DNA of 64,000 nucleotides from Bacteroides sp. UBA7333 (GTDB lineage: Bacteria > Bacteroidota > Bacteroidia > Bacteroidales > Bacteroidaceae). The stretch lies in contig DKPN01000035.1 in NCBI GenBank assembly GCA_002471195.1, positions 23,048 to 87,047 on the forward strand, in the 5' to 3' direction. Both the position numbers and the translations under genes were made by a program. The notes beneath the pieces are model-generated. The model made no database searches, was not told where the DNA came from, and saw only the letters and a list, made by a program, of their open reading frames with translations. The stretch's first letter is position 1; each line of letters opens with the position of its first letter. This document shows positions 9,602 through 19,100 of the stretch, one piece after another.

Positions 9602-10114
9602 ATGAAAAAATATCTTTTTCACATTATACTGGGATTTTTGCTTGCTATCAATCTAAGCTCATGCAAAACGGTAGCTCCCAAACGCGATTACAAAGCATTG
9701 GCGCAATCGGCCATAAAGCTAGGCATTGATATCGACTACAATGATAATCCAAAATTATATATTTTAGCTGCCGATTGGGTGGGTACTCCCCACCGTTTGG
9801 GAGGCAATTCTAAAAAAGGAATTGACTGCTCCGGATTAACATCACAGCTATATAAAAAGGTATATAATAAAACATTGCCACGTAGCTCGAGCGATCAAAA
9901 AAAAGCATGTCAAACAGTTTCGAAACGTTCGCTGAAAGAGGGAGATTTAGTATTTTTCTCTACCGGCAAGTCGAAAAAGAAAGTGTCTCACGTAGGCATA
10001 TACTTGAAAGATGGGAAATTTATACATGCTTCAACCTCTTCGGGGGTACGCGTTGACAAGCTCATCGATCCTTATTATGTGACAAATTGGATATCGGGTG
10101 GCAGACTCAATTAA
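9602..10114 (+). CDS. NlpC/P60 family (C40) cell-wall peptidase lipoprotein
   Basis: Probably cleaves peptide cross-bridges or stem peptides of peptidoglycan (D-gamma-Glu-meso-DAP type). It has a type II signal with lipobox NLSSC, giving lipidated Cys21. The catalytic Cys76 lies in GIDCSGL, the His at about 130 in VSHVGIYL, and the third polar residue is probably His142 in KFIHAS. With 170 residues it is a bare NlpC/P60 domain with no SH3 or LysM part. It is tightly linked to the ABC gene (9 bases) and the TraB-family gene (25 bases). Confidence 0.94.
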   Translation: MKKYLFHIILGFLLAINLSSCKTVAPKRDYKALAQSAIKLGIDIDYNDNPKLYILAADWVGTPHRLGGNSKKGIDCSGLTSQLYKKVYNKTLPRSSSDQKKACQTVSKRSLKEGDLVFFSTGKSKKKVSHVGIYLKDGKFIHASTSSGVRVDKLIDPYYVTNWISGGRLN

Positions 10115-10139
10115 TATTTTTAATTAAAATCGAAATGAA

Positions 10140-11024
10140 ATGAAAAAAATAGCCTTACTATTAATGGTTGCATTGGCCTCGACTATGTTGCAAGCACAGC
10201 TGCTGTGGAAAGTATCGGGCAATGGACTAGAAAAACCCTCCTATTTAATCGGAACACATCATCTTGCATCGTTAAGTATCACCGATAGCATTAAAGGGCT
10301 AAACACAGCCATCGCATCGACCCATCAAGTGATAGGCGAACTTGTGATGAGCAAAATCAACACGCCCGAAATGATGCAAATGATGCAACAAATGATGATG
10401 ATTGAAAATGATACAACACTCAAAGATTTGTTCACTCCCGAAGAATATGAGGTGATCAATAAATATAGCAAAGAAAACTTAATGTTGGATTTGGCTATGG
10501 CACCCAAGTTGAAACCATCGTTTTTACTAAACAATCTGATTGTAATGCTTTATATGAAAACCATTGGCGGCTTTAATCCTAGCGAACAACTCGATGGCTA
10601 TTTTCAATCGCAAGCAACAGCAGCAGGGAAGAAAATTTCGGGACTAGAAACACCCGAATACCAATTCAACCTATTATACAACGGAGCTAGTTTGCAGCGA
10701 CAAGCCGAACTTTTAAACTGTCTTTTGTCGAATATTGACAACAATATGAAAGATACTAAAAGTATAACGGATGCATACATGAGCCAAGATCTTGATAAAT
10801 TACTAAAGATATCTACAAAAAAATTGGGTACAAACTGTGATAACACCGCTGAAGAAATGGCTCTTTTGCTCGATAAGCGCAATCTCAAATGGGTAGAGAT
10901 TCTTCCGGGTATGATGCAAGAGTCGCCTGCTCTTATTGTGGTGGGTGCACTTCATCTAACGGGCGAGGTTGGTTTAATAAACTTGTTACGTCAAAAAGGA
11001 TATCAAGTAGAAGCAATGCAGTAA
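10140..11024 (+). CDS. TraB/GumN family exported protein
   Basis: A signal peptide at 1-20 (cleavage after LQAQ) is followed by a TraB/GumN (TIKI-like) domain. The first conserved motif is YLIGTHH (about 35-41), and the last is VVGALHLTGEVGLINLLRQ near the C-terminus; these two GxxH-type motifs define the fold. Related eukaryotic TIKI proteins are metal-dependent proteases, but bacterial members are not well characterised, so no reaction is assigned. A Met-rich stretch lies around residues 76-90. It is the last gene of the miaA-to-TraB run and is followed by a terminator. Confidence 0.9.
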   Translation: MKKIALLLMVALASTMLQAQLLWKVSGNGLEKPSYLIGTHHLASLSITDSIKGLNTAIASTHQVIGELVMSKINTPEMMQMMQQMMMIENDTTLKDLFTPEEYEVINKYSKENLMLDLAMAPKLKPSFLLNNLIVMLYMKTIGGFNPSEQLDGYFQSQATAAGKKISGLETPEYQFNLLYNGASLQRQAELLNCLLSNIDNNMKDTKSITDAYMSQDLDKLLKISTKKLGTNCDNTAEEMALLLDKRNLKWVEILPGMMQESPALIVVGALHLTGEVGLINLLRQKGYQVEAMQ

Positions 11025-11051
11025 TTGTAAATTGCAGACAGCAATATATTT

Positions 11052-11086
11052 AGCTCCATATTCAATTATGATTATGGGGCTTTTTT
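11052..11086 (+). terminator. Terminator after the TraB/GumN gene
   Basis: The stem AGCTCCATA (11052-11060) pairs imperfectly with TTATGGGGCT (11072-11081) and is followed by six T. It ends the same-strand run that begins at miaA. Confidence 0.75.
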
Positions 11087-11120
11087 ATGATTCATCCCAA
11101 CAGATATATTTGTGAACCTT

Positions 11121-11182
11121 TGATATCACAAATGAGATACCAACACTTCACAAATGTGATATCAGGACATCACATTTGTGAA
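11121..11182. repeat. Cluster of palindromic TTCACAAATGTGAT repeats
   Basis: A perfect 14-base inverted repeat, TTCACAAATGTGAT (11147-11160) and ATCACATTTGTGAA (11169-11182), is separated by eight bases. A third related copy, TGATATCACAAATG, lies at 11121-11134. No T-run follows, so it is not a classical terminator. It sits between two terminators of convergent genes. Confidence 0.8.
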
Positions 11183-11202
11183 ATGGCCCATATCACACTA
11201 CA

Positions 11203-11240
11203 AAAAACAATAAAAGCCGCCTATAAATGATAATAGACAG
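11203..11240 (-). terminator. Terminator of the minus-strand outer-membrane protein gene
   Basis: On the minus strand a GCTGTCTAT/ATAGGCGGC stem (with G-U pairs) is followed by TTTTATTGTTTTTT. It lies 28 bases past the stop of the beta-barrel gene that ends at 11268. Confidence 0.65.
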
Positions 11241-11267
11241 CCTTTATTATAATAATATATTTATCGT

Positions 11268-11753
11268 TTACAGATAGATACCAAAACCAAGTTTAATACC
11301 AAATTTAGATTGGTCGCCATGGTTGAAGCACCAATTATAGTATATAGCAGGCTCGATAGTTACAGTTCGTGAGATAAAAAACGCATAACCTGCATCTACC
11401 CCCAAACCAAATTGAGTATTGTGACTTCCACCTTTCCAACGAGTACGATCCAATTGTAAACCGGCACCCAAATAGATACCAATTTTATCAAAATAATATC
11501 GTCCGCCTGTCCCTATTAAATAGTTGCTTTGCGGTTTACTCCAGTCGGCACCGGCCTCAACCATCAACGCAATATTATCTGCCAAAAAATTGCCGGCTTT
11601 AACTCCTAGTCCAAACTGTACTTTCTCTGCTTTGCTTACAGAAAAACCTAATCCGGTAGTATATGGATTAATAATCCAAGTACCTTTTTCAAATTGAGCT
11701 TGTGCACCTATTGATACAATCAATAAGCATACAATAAATACTAGTTTTTTCAT
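11268..11753 (-). CDS. Small outer-membrane beta-barrel protein
   Basis: A signal peptide at 1-19 or 20 (cleavage at AQA/QF) precedes a 140-residue mature part made of alternating amphipathic strands rich in Gly and aromatics, ending in FGIKLGFGIYL, a typical barrel C-terminus. The length fits an eight-stranded OmpX/OmpW-like or porin-family barrel. No specific function can be assigned. It lies 21 bases downstream of a small membrane protein gene on the same strand, so the two probably form an operon. Confidence 0.8.
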   Translation of the reverse strand: MKKLVFIVCLLIVSIGAQAQFEKGTWIINPYTTGLGFSVSKAEKVQFGLGVKAGNFLADNIALMVEAGADWSKPQSNYLIGTGGRYYFDKIGIYLGAGLQLDRTRWKGGSHNTQFGLGVDAGYAFFISRTVTIEPAIYYNWCFNHGDQSKFGIKLGFGIYL

Positions 11754-11774
11754 TGATTTTACTCATTAAATTAT

Positions 11775-12002
11775 TTAATCATTGTTATTTTTATTCTCTT
11801 CATCACGATTTTGTTGTTGTAGTTTCTCTTTTCGTCTTAAAACAAACCAAAGCAGAATAATAACAACATAGGAGGCACTAACCGTTATAATTTTTTCAGT
11901 AGTACTAATATCGGTATTTCGTGGAGCCAAATAGACACACATTGCCGTGACATATATAAATAATATAGTCGTGATTAAAATAGACTTTTTTACCTTCTTC
12001 AT
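11775..12002 (-). CDS. Small two-helix membrane protein of unknown function
   Basis: A 75-residue protein with two hydrophobic helices (about 8-25 and 39-57) and a charged C-terminal tail of Gln, Asp, Glu, Lys and Asn. I start it at the ATG at 12002; the frame extends to a TTG nine bases upstream, which gives a less natural MEPMKK start. No family is recognised. It is first in a two-gene unit with the beta-barrel protein and is divergent from the GHL10 glycosidase gene. Confidence 0.65.
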   Translation of the reverse strand: MKKVKKSILITTILFIYVTAMCVYLAPRNTDISTTEKIITVSASYVVIILLWFVLRRKEKLQQQNRDEENKNNND

Positions 12003-12142
12003 CGGTTCCAACAGTTTATATTTTATGTTATCAATCGTTTTTTATTTCACATTCAAACTTTATATTGCTAATATTAGTTATATAAGCACCATGCAAATGT
12101 AGCATAATCAAGCGGAAATTAAAAAATTACAGACACTTTTGC

Positions 12143-12150
12143 TAACTTTG
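12143..12150 (+). promoter_or_regulatory. TAnnTTTG promoter box of the GHL10 gene
   Basis: TAACTTTG matches the Bacteroidetes -7 consensus and lies 29 bases before the ATG at 12180. The -33 region is not obvious. Confidence 0.6.
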
Positions 12151-12179
12151 TATATAATTGTATAACAAACAATTTATCT

Positions 12180-13634
12180 ATGCGTTTATTTATAACATAT
12201 ATATTTATTATATTTTATTTTTTCCCCCTTTGTTCGCAACCCAAACAAGAGGTACGAGCAGTATGGCTTACCACCGTTTACGGTTTAGACTGGCCACGCA
12301 CTAAAGCAGTAAACGAAACAACGATACGAAAACAAAAAGAGGAATTAATCAACATTCTCGATCAACTCAAAGAGGCCCATTTTAATACTGTTTTATTTCA
12401 AACCCGCATGAGGGGTGATGTAGCATATCGTTCAGATATAGAGCCATATAGTTCTATCTTTACAGGAAGTGTAGGCAAATCGCCCGGTTATGATCCATTG
12501 GCATTTGCTATTGAAGAGTGTCATAAACGAGGAATGGAGTGCCATGCATGGATCGTTGCCATACCGTTAGGAAGTAAAAAGCAAGTAGCCGGTTTAGGGA
12601 AATCGTCGGTTACCCAAAAGAGAAAAGAAATATGCATCCCCTATAAAAATGAATATTTTCTGAATCCGGGGCATCCGGCCACCAAAGAGTATTTAATGAA
12701 AATAACTCGTGAGATAATAAACCGCTACGATGTAGACGGTGTGCATTACGACTATTTGCGCTATCCCGAAAGAGCATCCGGATTTCCCGACAGTTATGAC
12801 TATAAAAGATATGGTAAAGGTAGAACATTAGATCAATGGCGGCGCGATAATATCACCGATATAGTGAGATACATATACAATGAGGTAAAAGAAACCAAAC
12901 CCTGGGTAAAGGTGAGCACCTCGCCCATTGGGAAATATCGCGATACCAATCGTTACTCTTCGTTGGGCTGGAATGCATTTGATGTAGTATATCAAGACCC
13001 GCAAGGATGGATGAGCGAAGGTATACAAGATCAGATATATCCGATGATGTATTTCAAGGGAAATAGTTTTTATCCGTTTGCACTCGACTGGCAAGAACAA
13101 AACAATAATCGTCATGTCATTCCGGGACTAGGCATTTATTTTCTGGATCCCAAAGAGGGAAAATGGAAAATAGAAGACATTCAGCGACAAATTAGTTTCA
13201 TCCGAAATCAAAAGATGGCTGGACAAGGGCATTACAGAGCGCAGTATTTGATGCAAAACACACAAGGATTGCACGATGAATTGGTTGGTCAATACTATAC
13301 TACCGAGGCATTACAACCGCCTATGCCATGGTTAGACAATATCGCTCCAACTCCACCAACTGGATTGACGGTAAGCGAAGATATTGATGGATATTATCGA
13401 TTAAGTTGGAAAGCCTCTACAGACAATGATCAGCGCAATGCACCCCGCTATGTAATATATGCTTCCGACAGCTACCCTGTAGACACCAATCAACCCAAAT
13501 ATATCATAGCACAAAACGTTAGAGGCACACAATTTGAATATACGTCCTTATTTCCATGGATGCATACACCCTATTTTGCAGTAACGGCAATAGATAGATA
13601 TGGAAATGAAAGCGCTCCTATTCAATCAGAATAA
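12180..13634 (+). CDS. GHL10-family glycosidase, exported (DigH/YngK-like)
   Basis: A glycosyl-hydrolase-like family 10 TIM barrel. The family opening EVRAVWLTTVYGLDWP appears at about residues 24-39, right after a signal peptide (1-19), and DGVHYDYLRYP and IYPMMYF are further barrel motifs. E. coli DigH of this family cleaves denuded peptidoglycan glycan strands, so a cell-wall role is plausible but not shown. From about residue 392 a fibronectin III-like domain follows (PTGLTV ... YRLSWKASTDND ... YFAVTAIDRYGNES). The length is 484 residues. Its 3' end overlaps the convergent ATP-grasp-like gene by 17 bases. Confidence 0.88.
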   Translation: MRLFITYIFIIFYFFPLCSQPKQEVRAVWLTTVYGLDWPRTKAVNETTIRKQKEELINILDQLKEAHFNTVLFQTRMRGDVAYRSDIEPYSSIFTGSVGKSPGYDPLAFAIEECHKRGMECHAWIVAIPLGSKKQVAGLGKSSVTQKRKEICIPYKNEYFLNPGHPATKEYLMKITREIINRYDVDGVHYDYLRYPERASGFPDSYDYKRYGKGRTLDQWRRDNITDIVRYIYNEVKETKPWVKVSTSPIGKYRDTNRYSSLGWNAFDVVYQDPQGWMSEGIQDQIYPMMYFKGNSFYPFALDWQEQNNNRHVIPGLGIYFLDPKEGKWKIEDIQRQISFIRNQKMAGQGHYRAQYLMQNTQGLHDELVGQYYTTEALQPPMPWLDNIAPTPPTGLTVSEDIDGYYRLSWKASTDNDQRNAPRYVIYASDSYPVDTNQPKYIIAQNVRGTQFEYTSLFPWMHTPYFAVTAIDRYGNESAPIQSE

Positions 13635-14793
13635 ATGCGAGGTTTTGCGTATTTTTGGCAATGGGTGTCAAAGGTAGAAAACCACTGACCACTCTTCCAT
13701 TGTTGGTGACCAACGGATATTGTTGCTTCATTTTCAATTCAGTAGAGCGCAATTCATCTGTAGATGAATGATGTATAATATTAAAGATACCGCGTTTATT
13801 CTTATCGACATATTTGCCAAATATCGAATGAGCCACTATACCCATATTGGTGCGTAAATTAATTTCAACACAAGGATGTATTCTATAAAAAGGATCGTCG
13901 CTACATTCACATATCATCATATCTACACCCAAATAGCCGATAGATTGATTTTTCAACAGATGCGATAGCTCATCGATGAGATGTTTTCGCAATAAATGCA
14001 ACTGTTCTATGGGTACATAACGACCAAGAAGTTCTTCAATGGCACAATCCGACATCAAAACATGATGATGGTAGGCACCACTGTGCGATGTTTCGAACAA
14101 AGAATAACCGATAAAATCAATCTGATCGGCATGATGATAAAACTCGAAGGCAAAATCTTTTATTTTATGATAAACCGGTTCGGCCACAATACCTCCTTGC
14201 GTATTAATCACCCGATTGCACCACCCCGATATATTGTCAGTAAACATACCTTTGCACCAATTTAGCCCTTTGCCACTACCCGAATAGGGTGCCTTCAACA
14301 AACAAGAAGAATGATTGGATATATATTGACGACACTCATCCAAAGAAGTGAAATAAAAAGACTCGCCACAAAAATATTTATTAAAAATTAAATGAGGCAA
14401 TAGTGCAACCGCCTGTGATCTACTAGATAACCCTTTTATCATCTCAAGTTGTTCGGGGGAAGGTACATTATGAATAGGCACACCATAATGTATTAATGAT
14501 TTGCGCAATGCCTTATTCCATCCCCATGGTCGCATATCTATTGCCGCTGTCTGATTCAATTCATTGGCTGTTATCACGCTCGATTTGATTTGAAAAACAC
14601 ATTTCATCGACTGCATAAACTCGATATTGTGTGCCGATTTTGCTAATACAAAACTATCATCATCGGCATACCACATGGGCAATAAAGATAAATCTTCGGA
14701 TAGGATACGGATAGCATTTGCTGCAATATAGTTGGCACTATCATCAGCCAATGCCATATCGTTATCAGGATTAAAAAGCCAAACCTTTTTCAT
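13618..14793 (-). CDS. Uncharacterised ATP-grasp-like protein
   Basis: A cytoplasmic protein of 391 residues with no signal peptide or membrane segment. The start MKKVWLFNPDNDMAL at the ATG of 14793 lies 24 bases below a TAnnTTTG box; the frame's further upstream extension would overlap that box. Visible ATP-grasp-like features are a glycine-rich loop LKAPYSGSGKGL in the middle, a GGIVAEP segment (probable adenine-binding strand), YLGVDMMI, and near the end CVEINLRTNMG, where Glu and Asn would bind Mg-ATP. ATP-grasp enzymes form carboxylate-amine or thiol bonds, but the substrate is unknown. I know of Bacteroidales proteins of this look only as hypothetical. Confidence 0.7.
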   Translation of the reverse strand: MKKVWLFNPDNDMALADDSANYIAANAIRILSEDLSLLPMWYADDDSFVLAKSAHNIEFMQSMKCVFQIKSSVITANELNQTAAIDMRPWGWNKALRKSLIHYGVPIHNVPSPEQLEMIKGLSSRSQAVALLPHLIFNKYFCGESFYFTSLDECRQYISNHSSCLLKAPYSGSGKGLNWCKGMFTDNISGWCNRVINTQGGIVAEPVYHKIKDFAFEFYHHADQIDFIGYSLFETSHSGAYHHHVLMSDCAIEELLGRYVPIEQLHLLRKHLIDELSHLLKNQSIGYLGVDMMICECSDDPFYRIHPCVEINLRTNMGIVAHSIFGKYVDKNKRGIFNIIHHSSTDELRSTELKMKQQYPLVTNNGRVVSGFLPLTPIAKNTQNLAFILIE

Positions 14794-14817
14794 TAATAAA
14801 TACACTTTTAGAAGGTT

Positions 14818-14825
14818 CAAAGATA
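14818..14825 (-). promoter_or_regulatory. TAnnTTTG box of the ATP-grasp-like gene
   Basis: TATCTTTG on the minus strand, with 24 bases between it and the ATG at 14793. It sets the start: the frame stays open through it, but the TTG inside it is not a start codon. Confidence 0.7.
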
Positions 14826-14906
14826 ACACAACTTAGCGGTAGTAAATTGACGTATTATTAATTTTATATATATATGATATTCAAATGTGATTATTGCTAT
14901 CTCTAC

Positions 14907-14937
14907 TTTGCAAATATCAGAAAATGTGGTATATTTG
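14907..14937 (+). promoter_or_regulatory. Full consensus Bacteroidetes promoter of the AAA ATPase gene
   Basis: TTTG at 14907-14910 (-33) and TATATTTG at 14930-14937 (-7) are separated by 19 bases, the expected arrangement. The ATG at 14959 is 21 bases downstream. This argues against using the upstream ATG at 14887, which precedes the promoter. Confidence 0.8.
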
Positions 14938-14958
14938 CCAATCGAAATTAGAAGCAAA

Positions 14959-16137
14959 ATGGAATCATTTTATCGCACACACGCATATCTTATAGAGCAC
15001 ATCAACAATCTGGTTCGTCGCGACTTGATGGATGAGATTGACTGGAATGACCGACTAATCGGTATTAAAGGTACACGTGGTGTAGGCAAAACTACATTTC
15101 TTTTACAATATGCCAAAGAGAAATTTGGCACTGACCGTTCATGTTTATTCATCAACATGAACAACTTCTATTTCTCAGGACATACCATTGTTGATTTCGC
15201 CGAACAATTTCATCGCAAAGGAGGAAAAGTATTATTAATCGATCAAGTCTTTAAGTATCCTAATTGGAGCGAAGAGCTAAAGATTTGTTATACTCGTTTC
15301 CCCAATTTAAAAATTGTTTTCACAGGTTCATCGGTCATGCGTTTGAAAGAAGAAAATGCTGAACTCAACAATATTGTAAAAAGCTACAACTTAAGAGGCT
15401 TCTCGTTCCGCGAATTCTTAAATCTTCAAACCGGTATGAAGTTTCGTTCATATAGCTTAGAAGAAATTTTAAGCAATCATGAGCAAATAGCCAAAGGAAT
15501 CTTATCGAAAGTACGACCACTCGATCATTTTCAAGATTATCTACACCATGGGTTTTATCCATTCTTTTTAGAGAAACGCAATTTTTCTGAAAATCTTCTT
15601 AAAACCATGAACATGATGATAGAAGTAGACATTCTTATTATCAAACAAATTGAGTTGAAATATCTTTCAAAAATTAAGAAACTACTTTACCTATTGGCAG
15701 TTGCGGGATCGAAAGCTCCCAATGTAAGCCAATTGGCAATTGATATTCAAACATCACGTGCTACTGTAATGAACTATATTAAATATCTTGCAGACGCACG
15801 CCTGATAAATTTAGTGTATCCCGAAGGTGAGGATTTTCCTAAAAAGCCATCGGCTATCATGATGCACAACTCTAACCTTATGTACTCTTTTTATCCGGTC
15901 AAGGTAGATGAGCAAGATGTATTGAATACATTCTTTGCCAACTCTCTTTGGAAAGATCATAAAGTAAACAAAGGTGATAAATACATCACCTACATGGTAG
16001 ATGAAGTAATGCCGTTTAAAATTTGTTGCGAAGGCACCAAAATTAAAAACAATGCCGGTGTTACTTACGCTTTACATAAAGCAGAAATTGGAAGAAACAA
16101 TCAAATACCTTTATGGTTATTTGGTTTTCTATATTGA
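14959..16137 (+). CDS. AAA-family ATPase with DUF4143-like C-terminus
   Basis: A 392-residue protein starting MESFYRTH. The P-loop GTRGVGKTT lies near residue 38, and the Walker B region reads VLLIDQVFKYPNW, with Gln where the catalytic Glu of most AAA ATPases stands. IVFTGSS is the sensor-1 strand with its polar residue, and LRGFSFREFL is typical of this family. The C-terminal part (about 230-392) carries a winged-helix-like DNA-binding segment (NVSQLAIDIQTSRATVMNYIKYL) and a DUF4143-like nuclease-fold remnant. Cellular role unknown. It is 40 bases upstream of the pyruvate:ferredoxin oxidoreductase gene, without an evident terminator between. Confidence 0.85.
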   Translation: MESFYRTHAYLIEHINNLVRRDLMDEIDWNDRLIGIKGTRGVGKTTFLLQYAKEKFGTDRSCLFINMNNFYFSGHTIVDFAEQFHRKGGKVLLIDQVFKYPNWSEELKICYTRFPNLKIVFTGSSVMRLKEENAELNNIVKSYNLRGFSFREFLNLQTGMKFRSYSLEEILSNHEQIAKGILSKVRPLDHFQDYLHHGFYPFFLEKRNFSENLLKTMNMMIEVDILIIKQIELKYLSKIKKLLYLLAVAGSKAPNVSQLAIDIQTSRATVMNYIKYLADARLINLVYPEGEDFPKKPSAIMMHNSNLMYSFYPVKVDEQDVLNTFFANSLWKDHKVNKGDKYITYMVDEVMPFKICCEGTKIKNNAGVTYALHKAEIGRNNQIPLWLFGFLY

Positions 16138-16177
16138 CATATAAATGAATTATTTACTTAAATATTAATTAGAAATT

Positions 16178-19100
16178 ATGACTAAACAGAAGAAATTCAT
16201 CACATGTGATGGTAATCAAGCTGCTGCACATATCTCGTATATGTTCTCTGAAGTAGCTGCGATTTATCCTATCACTCCTTCTTCGACTATGGCTGAGTAC
16301 GTAGACGAGTGGGCTGCTGCTGGACGTAAAAACATCTTCGGCGAAACAGTTTTAGTACAAGAAATGCAATCGGAAGCCGGTGCTGCGGGTGCTCTTCACG
16401 GTTCACTTCAAGCAGGTGCATTAACTTCTACTTATACTGCTTCTCAGGGATTACTATTGATGATTCCTAACATGTATAAAATTGCCGGTGAGTTCTTGCC
16501 ATGCGTATTCCACGTATCAGCTCGTACATTGGCTAGTCACGCATTGTGTATCTTTGGCGACCACCAAGACGTTATGTCAACTCGTCAAACAGGTTTCGCA
16601 ATGTTAGCAGAAGGTTCTGTACAAGAAGTTATGGACTTATCGGGTGTTGCTCACTTAGCAACTCTTAAGTCTCGCGTTCCTTTCGTAAACTTCTTTGATG
16701 GTTTCCGTACTTCACACGAGATTCAAAAAATCGAATCGCTAGAAAATGAAGATTTAGCTCCACTTATCGACCAAGAAGCTTTAGCTGAATTCCGTGCTCG
16801 CGCATTGAACCCAATGTCACCTGTAGCACGTGGTATGGCCGAAAACCCTGACCACTTCTTCCAACACCGCGAATCGTGCAATAACTACTACGAAGCAGTA
16901 CCTGCAATCGTTGAAGAGTACATGAACGAAATTTCTAAAATTACAGGTCGCAAATACGGTTTGTTCGATTATTATGGTGCAGAAGATGCTGAGCGTGTAA
17001 TCATCGCTATGGGCTCTGTTACTGAAGCTGCTCGCGAAGCAATTGACCACATGATGGCTAATGGCGAGAAAGTAGGTTTGGTATCTGTACATTTGTATCG
17101 TCCATTCTCGGCAAAACATTTCTTGGCTGCAGTACCTAAAACAGCTAAAACAATTGCTGTACTTGACCGTACGAAAGAACCAGGTGCAACTGGCGAACCA
17201 TTGTACTTAGATGTAAAAGATTGTTTCTATGGTAAAGAGAATGCTCCTGTTATCGTAGGTGGCCGTTATGGTTTAGGTTCTAAAGATACTACTCCAGCTC
17301 AAATTATCGCTGTATTCGAAAACTTGGCATTGCCTATGCCTAAAAACCAATTCACTCTTGGTATCGAAGATGATGTGACTTTCACGTCTCTTCCTAAAAA
17401 AGAAGAAATTGCATTGGGTGGCGACGGCTTATTCGAAGCTAAGTTTTACGGATTGGGTGCTGACGGTACTGTAGGTGCTAACAAGAACTCAGTAAAAATT
17501 ATCGGTGATAACACAGATAAATATTGTCAAGCATACTTCTCTTACGACTCTAAAAAATCGGGTGGTTTCACTTGTTCTCACCTTCGTTTTGGTGATGCTC
17601 CTATCCGTTCTACTTATTTGGTAAACACACCAAACTTCGTAGCATGTCACGTACAAGCATACCTTCAAATGTATGATGTAACTCGTGGTTTACGCGAAAA
17701 CGGAACATTCCTTTTGAACACTATCTGGGCAGACGATGAGTTGGCTAAAAACTTGCCAAACAAAGTGAAGAGATATTTGGCTCAAAAAAATATTTCAGTT
17801 TACTATATCAACGCCACTCAAATTGCACAAGAAATTGGCTTGGGTAACCGTACAAATACGATTCTTCAATCTGCATTCTTCCGTATCACAGGTGTTATTC
17901 CAGTTGATCAAGCGGTAGAACAAATGAAGAAGTTCATCCAAAAATCTTATGGCAAGAAGGGTGAAGACATCGTAAACAAAAACTATGCTGCTGTTGATCG
18001 TGGTGGTGAATACAAACAACTAACTATCGATCCAACTTGGGCTAATCTTGCTGACGATGCTGCTGCAACAAACAATGATCCTGCATTTATCAACGAAGTA
18101 GTTCGTCCTATCAATGCTCAAGATGGTGACTTGTTGCCAGTTTCTGCGTTCAAAGGTATCGAAGATGGTACTTGGTATCAAGGTACATCTAAATACGAAA
18201 AACGCGGTGTTGCTGCATTCGTTCCAGAATGGATCGCTGATAACTGTATTCAATGTAACAAATGTGCTTATGTTTGTCCTCACGCTTGTATCCGTCCATT
18301 CGTTTTGGATGCTGAAGAGCAAAAAGATGCAAACTTCACTCAATTGAAAGCAGTGGGTAAAGCTTTCGACGGTATGACATTCCGTATGCAAGTTGGTGTA
18401 CTCGACTGTTTAGGTTGTGGAAACTGTGTTGACGTATGTCCGGGCAATCCTAAAAAAGGTGGAAAAGCTCTTGAAATGAAACACCTAGAAGGTCAATTGG
18501 CAGAAGCTGCCAACTGGGATTTCTGTGTTGATAACATCAAAACAAAACAACACTTAATCGATACAAAAGCTAACGTGAAAAATTCACAGTTTGCTACTCC
18601 ATTGTTTGAGTTCTCGGGTGCTTGTTCGGGTTGTGGTGAAACTCCTTATGTAAAATTGATCACTCAATTGTTTGGTGACCGCGAAATGGTTGCTAATGCT
18701 ACAGGATGTTCTTCTATTTACTCAGGATCAGTTCCATCAACTCCTTATACTACAAACGAAGAAGGTCACGGACCAGCATGGGCTAACTCATTGTTCGAAG
18801 ACTTCTGTGAGTTCGGTTTAGGTATGGAATTGGCTAACGAAAAAATGCGTGAGCGTCTTGTTAAAATCATGAACGAAGCAATCGCTTCTGAATGTTGCCC
18901 AGCAGAATACAAAGAAGTATTTGCCGACTGGATTAACAGTATGCTAGATGCAGAAAAATCGAAAGAATTGGCTGCGAAAATCATTCCTATGGTTGAAGCT
19001 TCTAAAGATAATTGCGCACACTGCAAACAAATCTTCGATTTGAAACAATACTTGGTAAAACGTAGCCAATGGATTATCGGTGGTGACGGTGCTTCTTACG

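Noticed and set aside
11121..11182. Repeat cluster as a CRISPR array
   Set aside because: Only three short, partly inverted copies with no uniform spacers and no cas genes nearby.
14887..14958. N-terminal extension of the AAA ATPase from the ATG at 14887
   Set aside because: It spans a consensus -33/-7 promoter (14907-14937), and the extra residues look non-coding.
18020..18391. Minus-strand frame of 123 residues inside the pyruvate:ferredoxin oxidoreductase gene
   Set aside because: Antisense shadow produced by the strong codon bias of a highly expressed gene.
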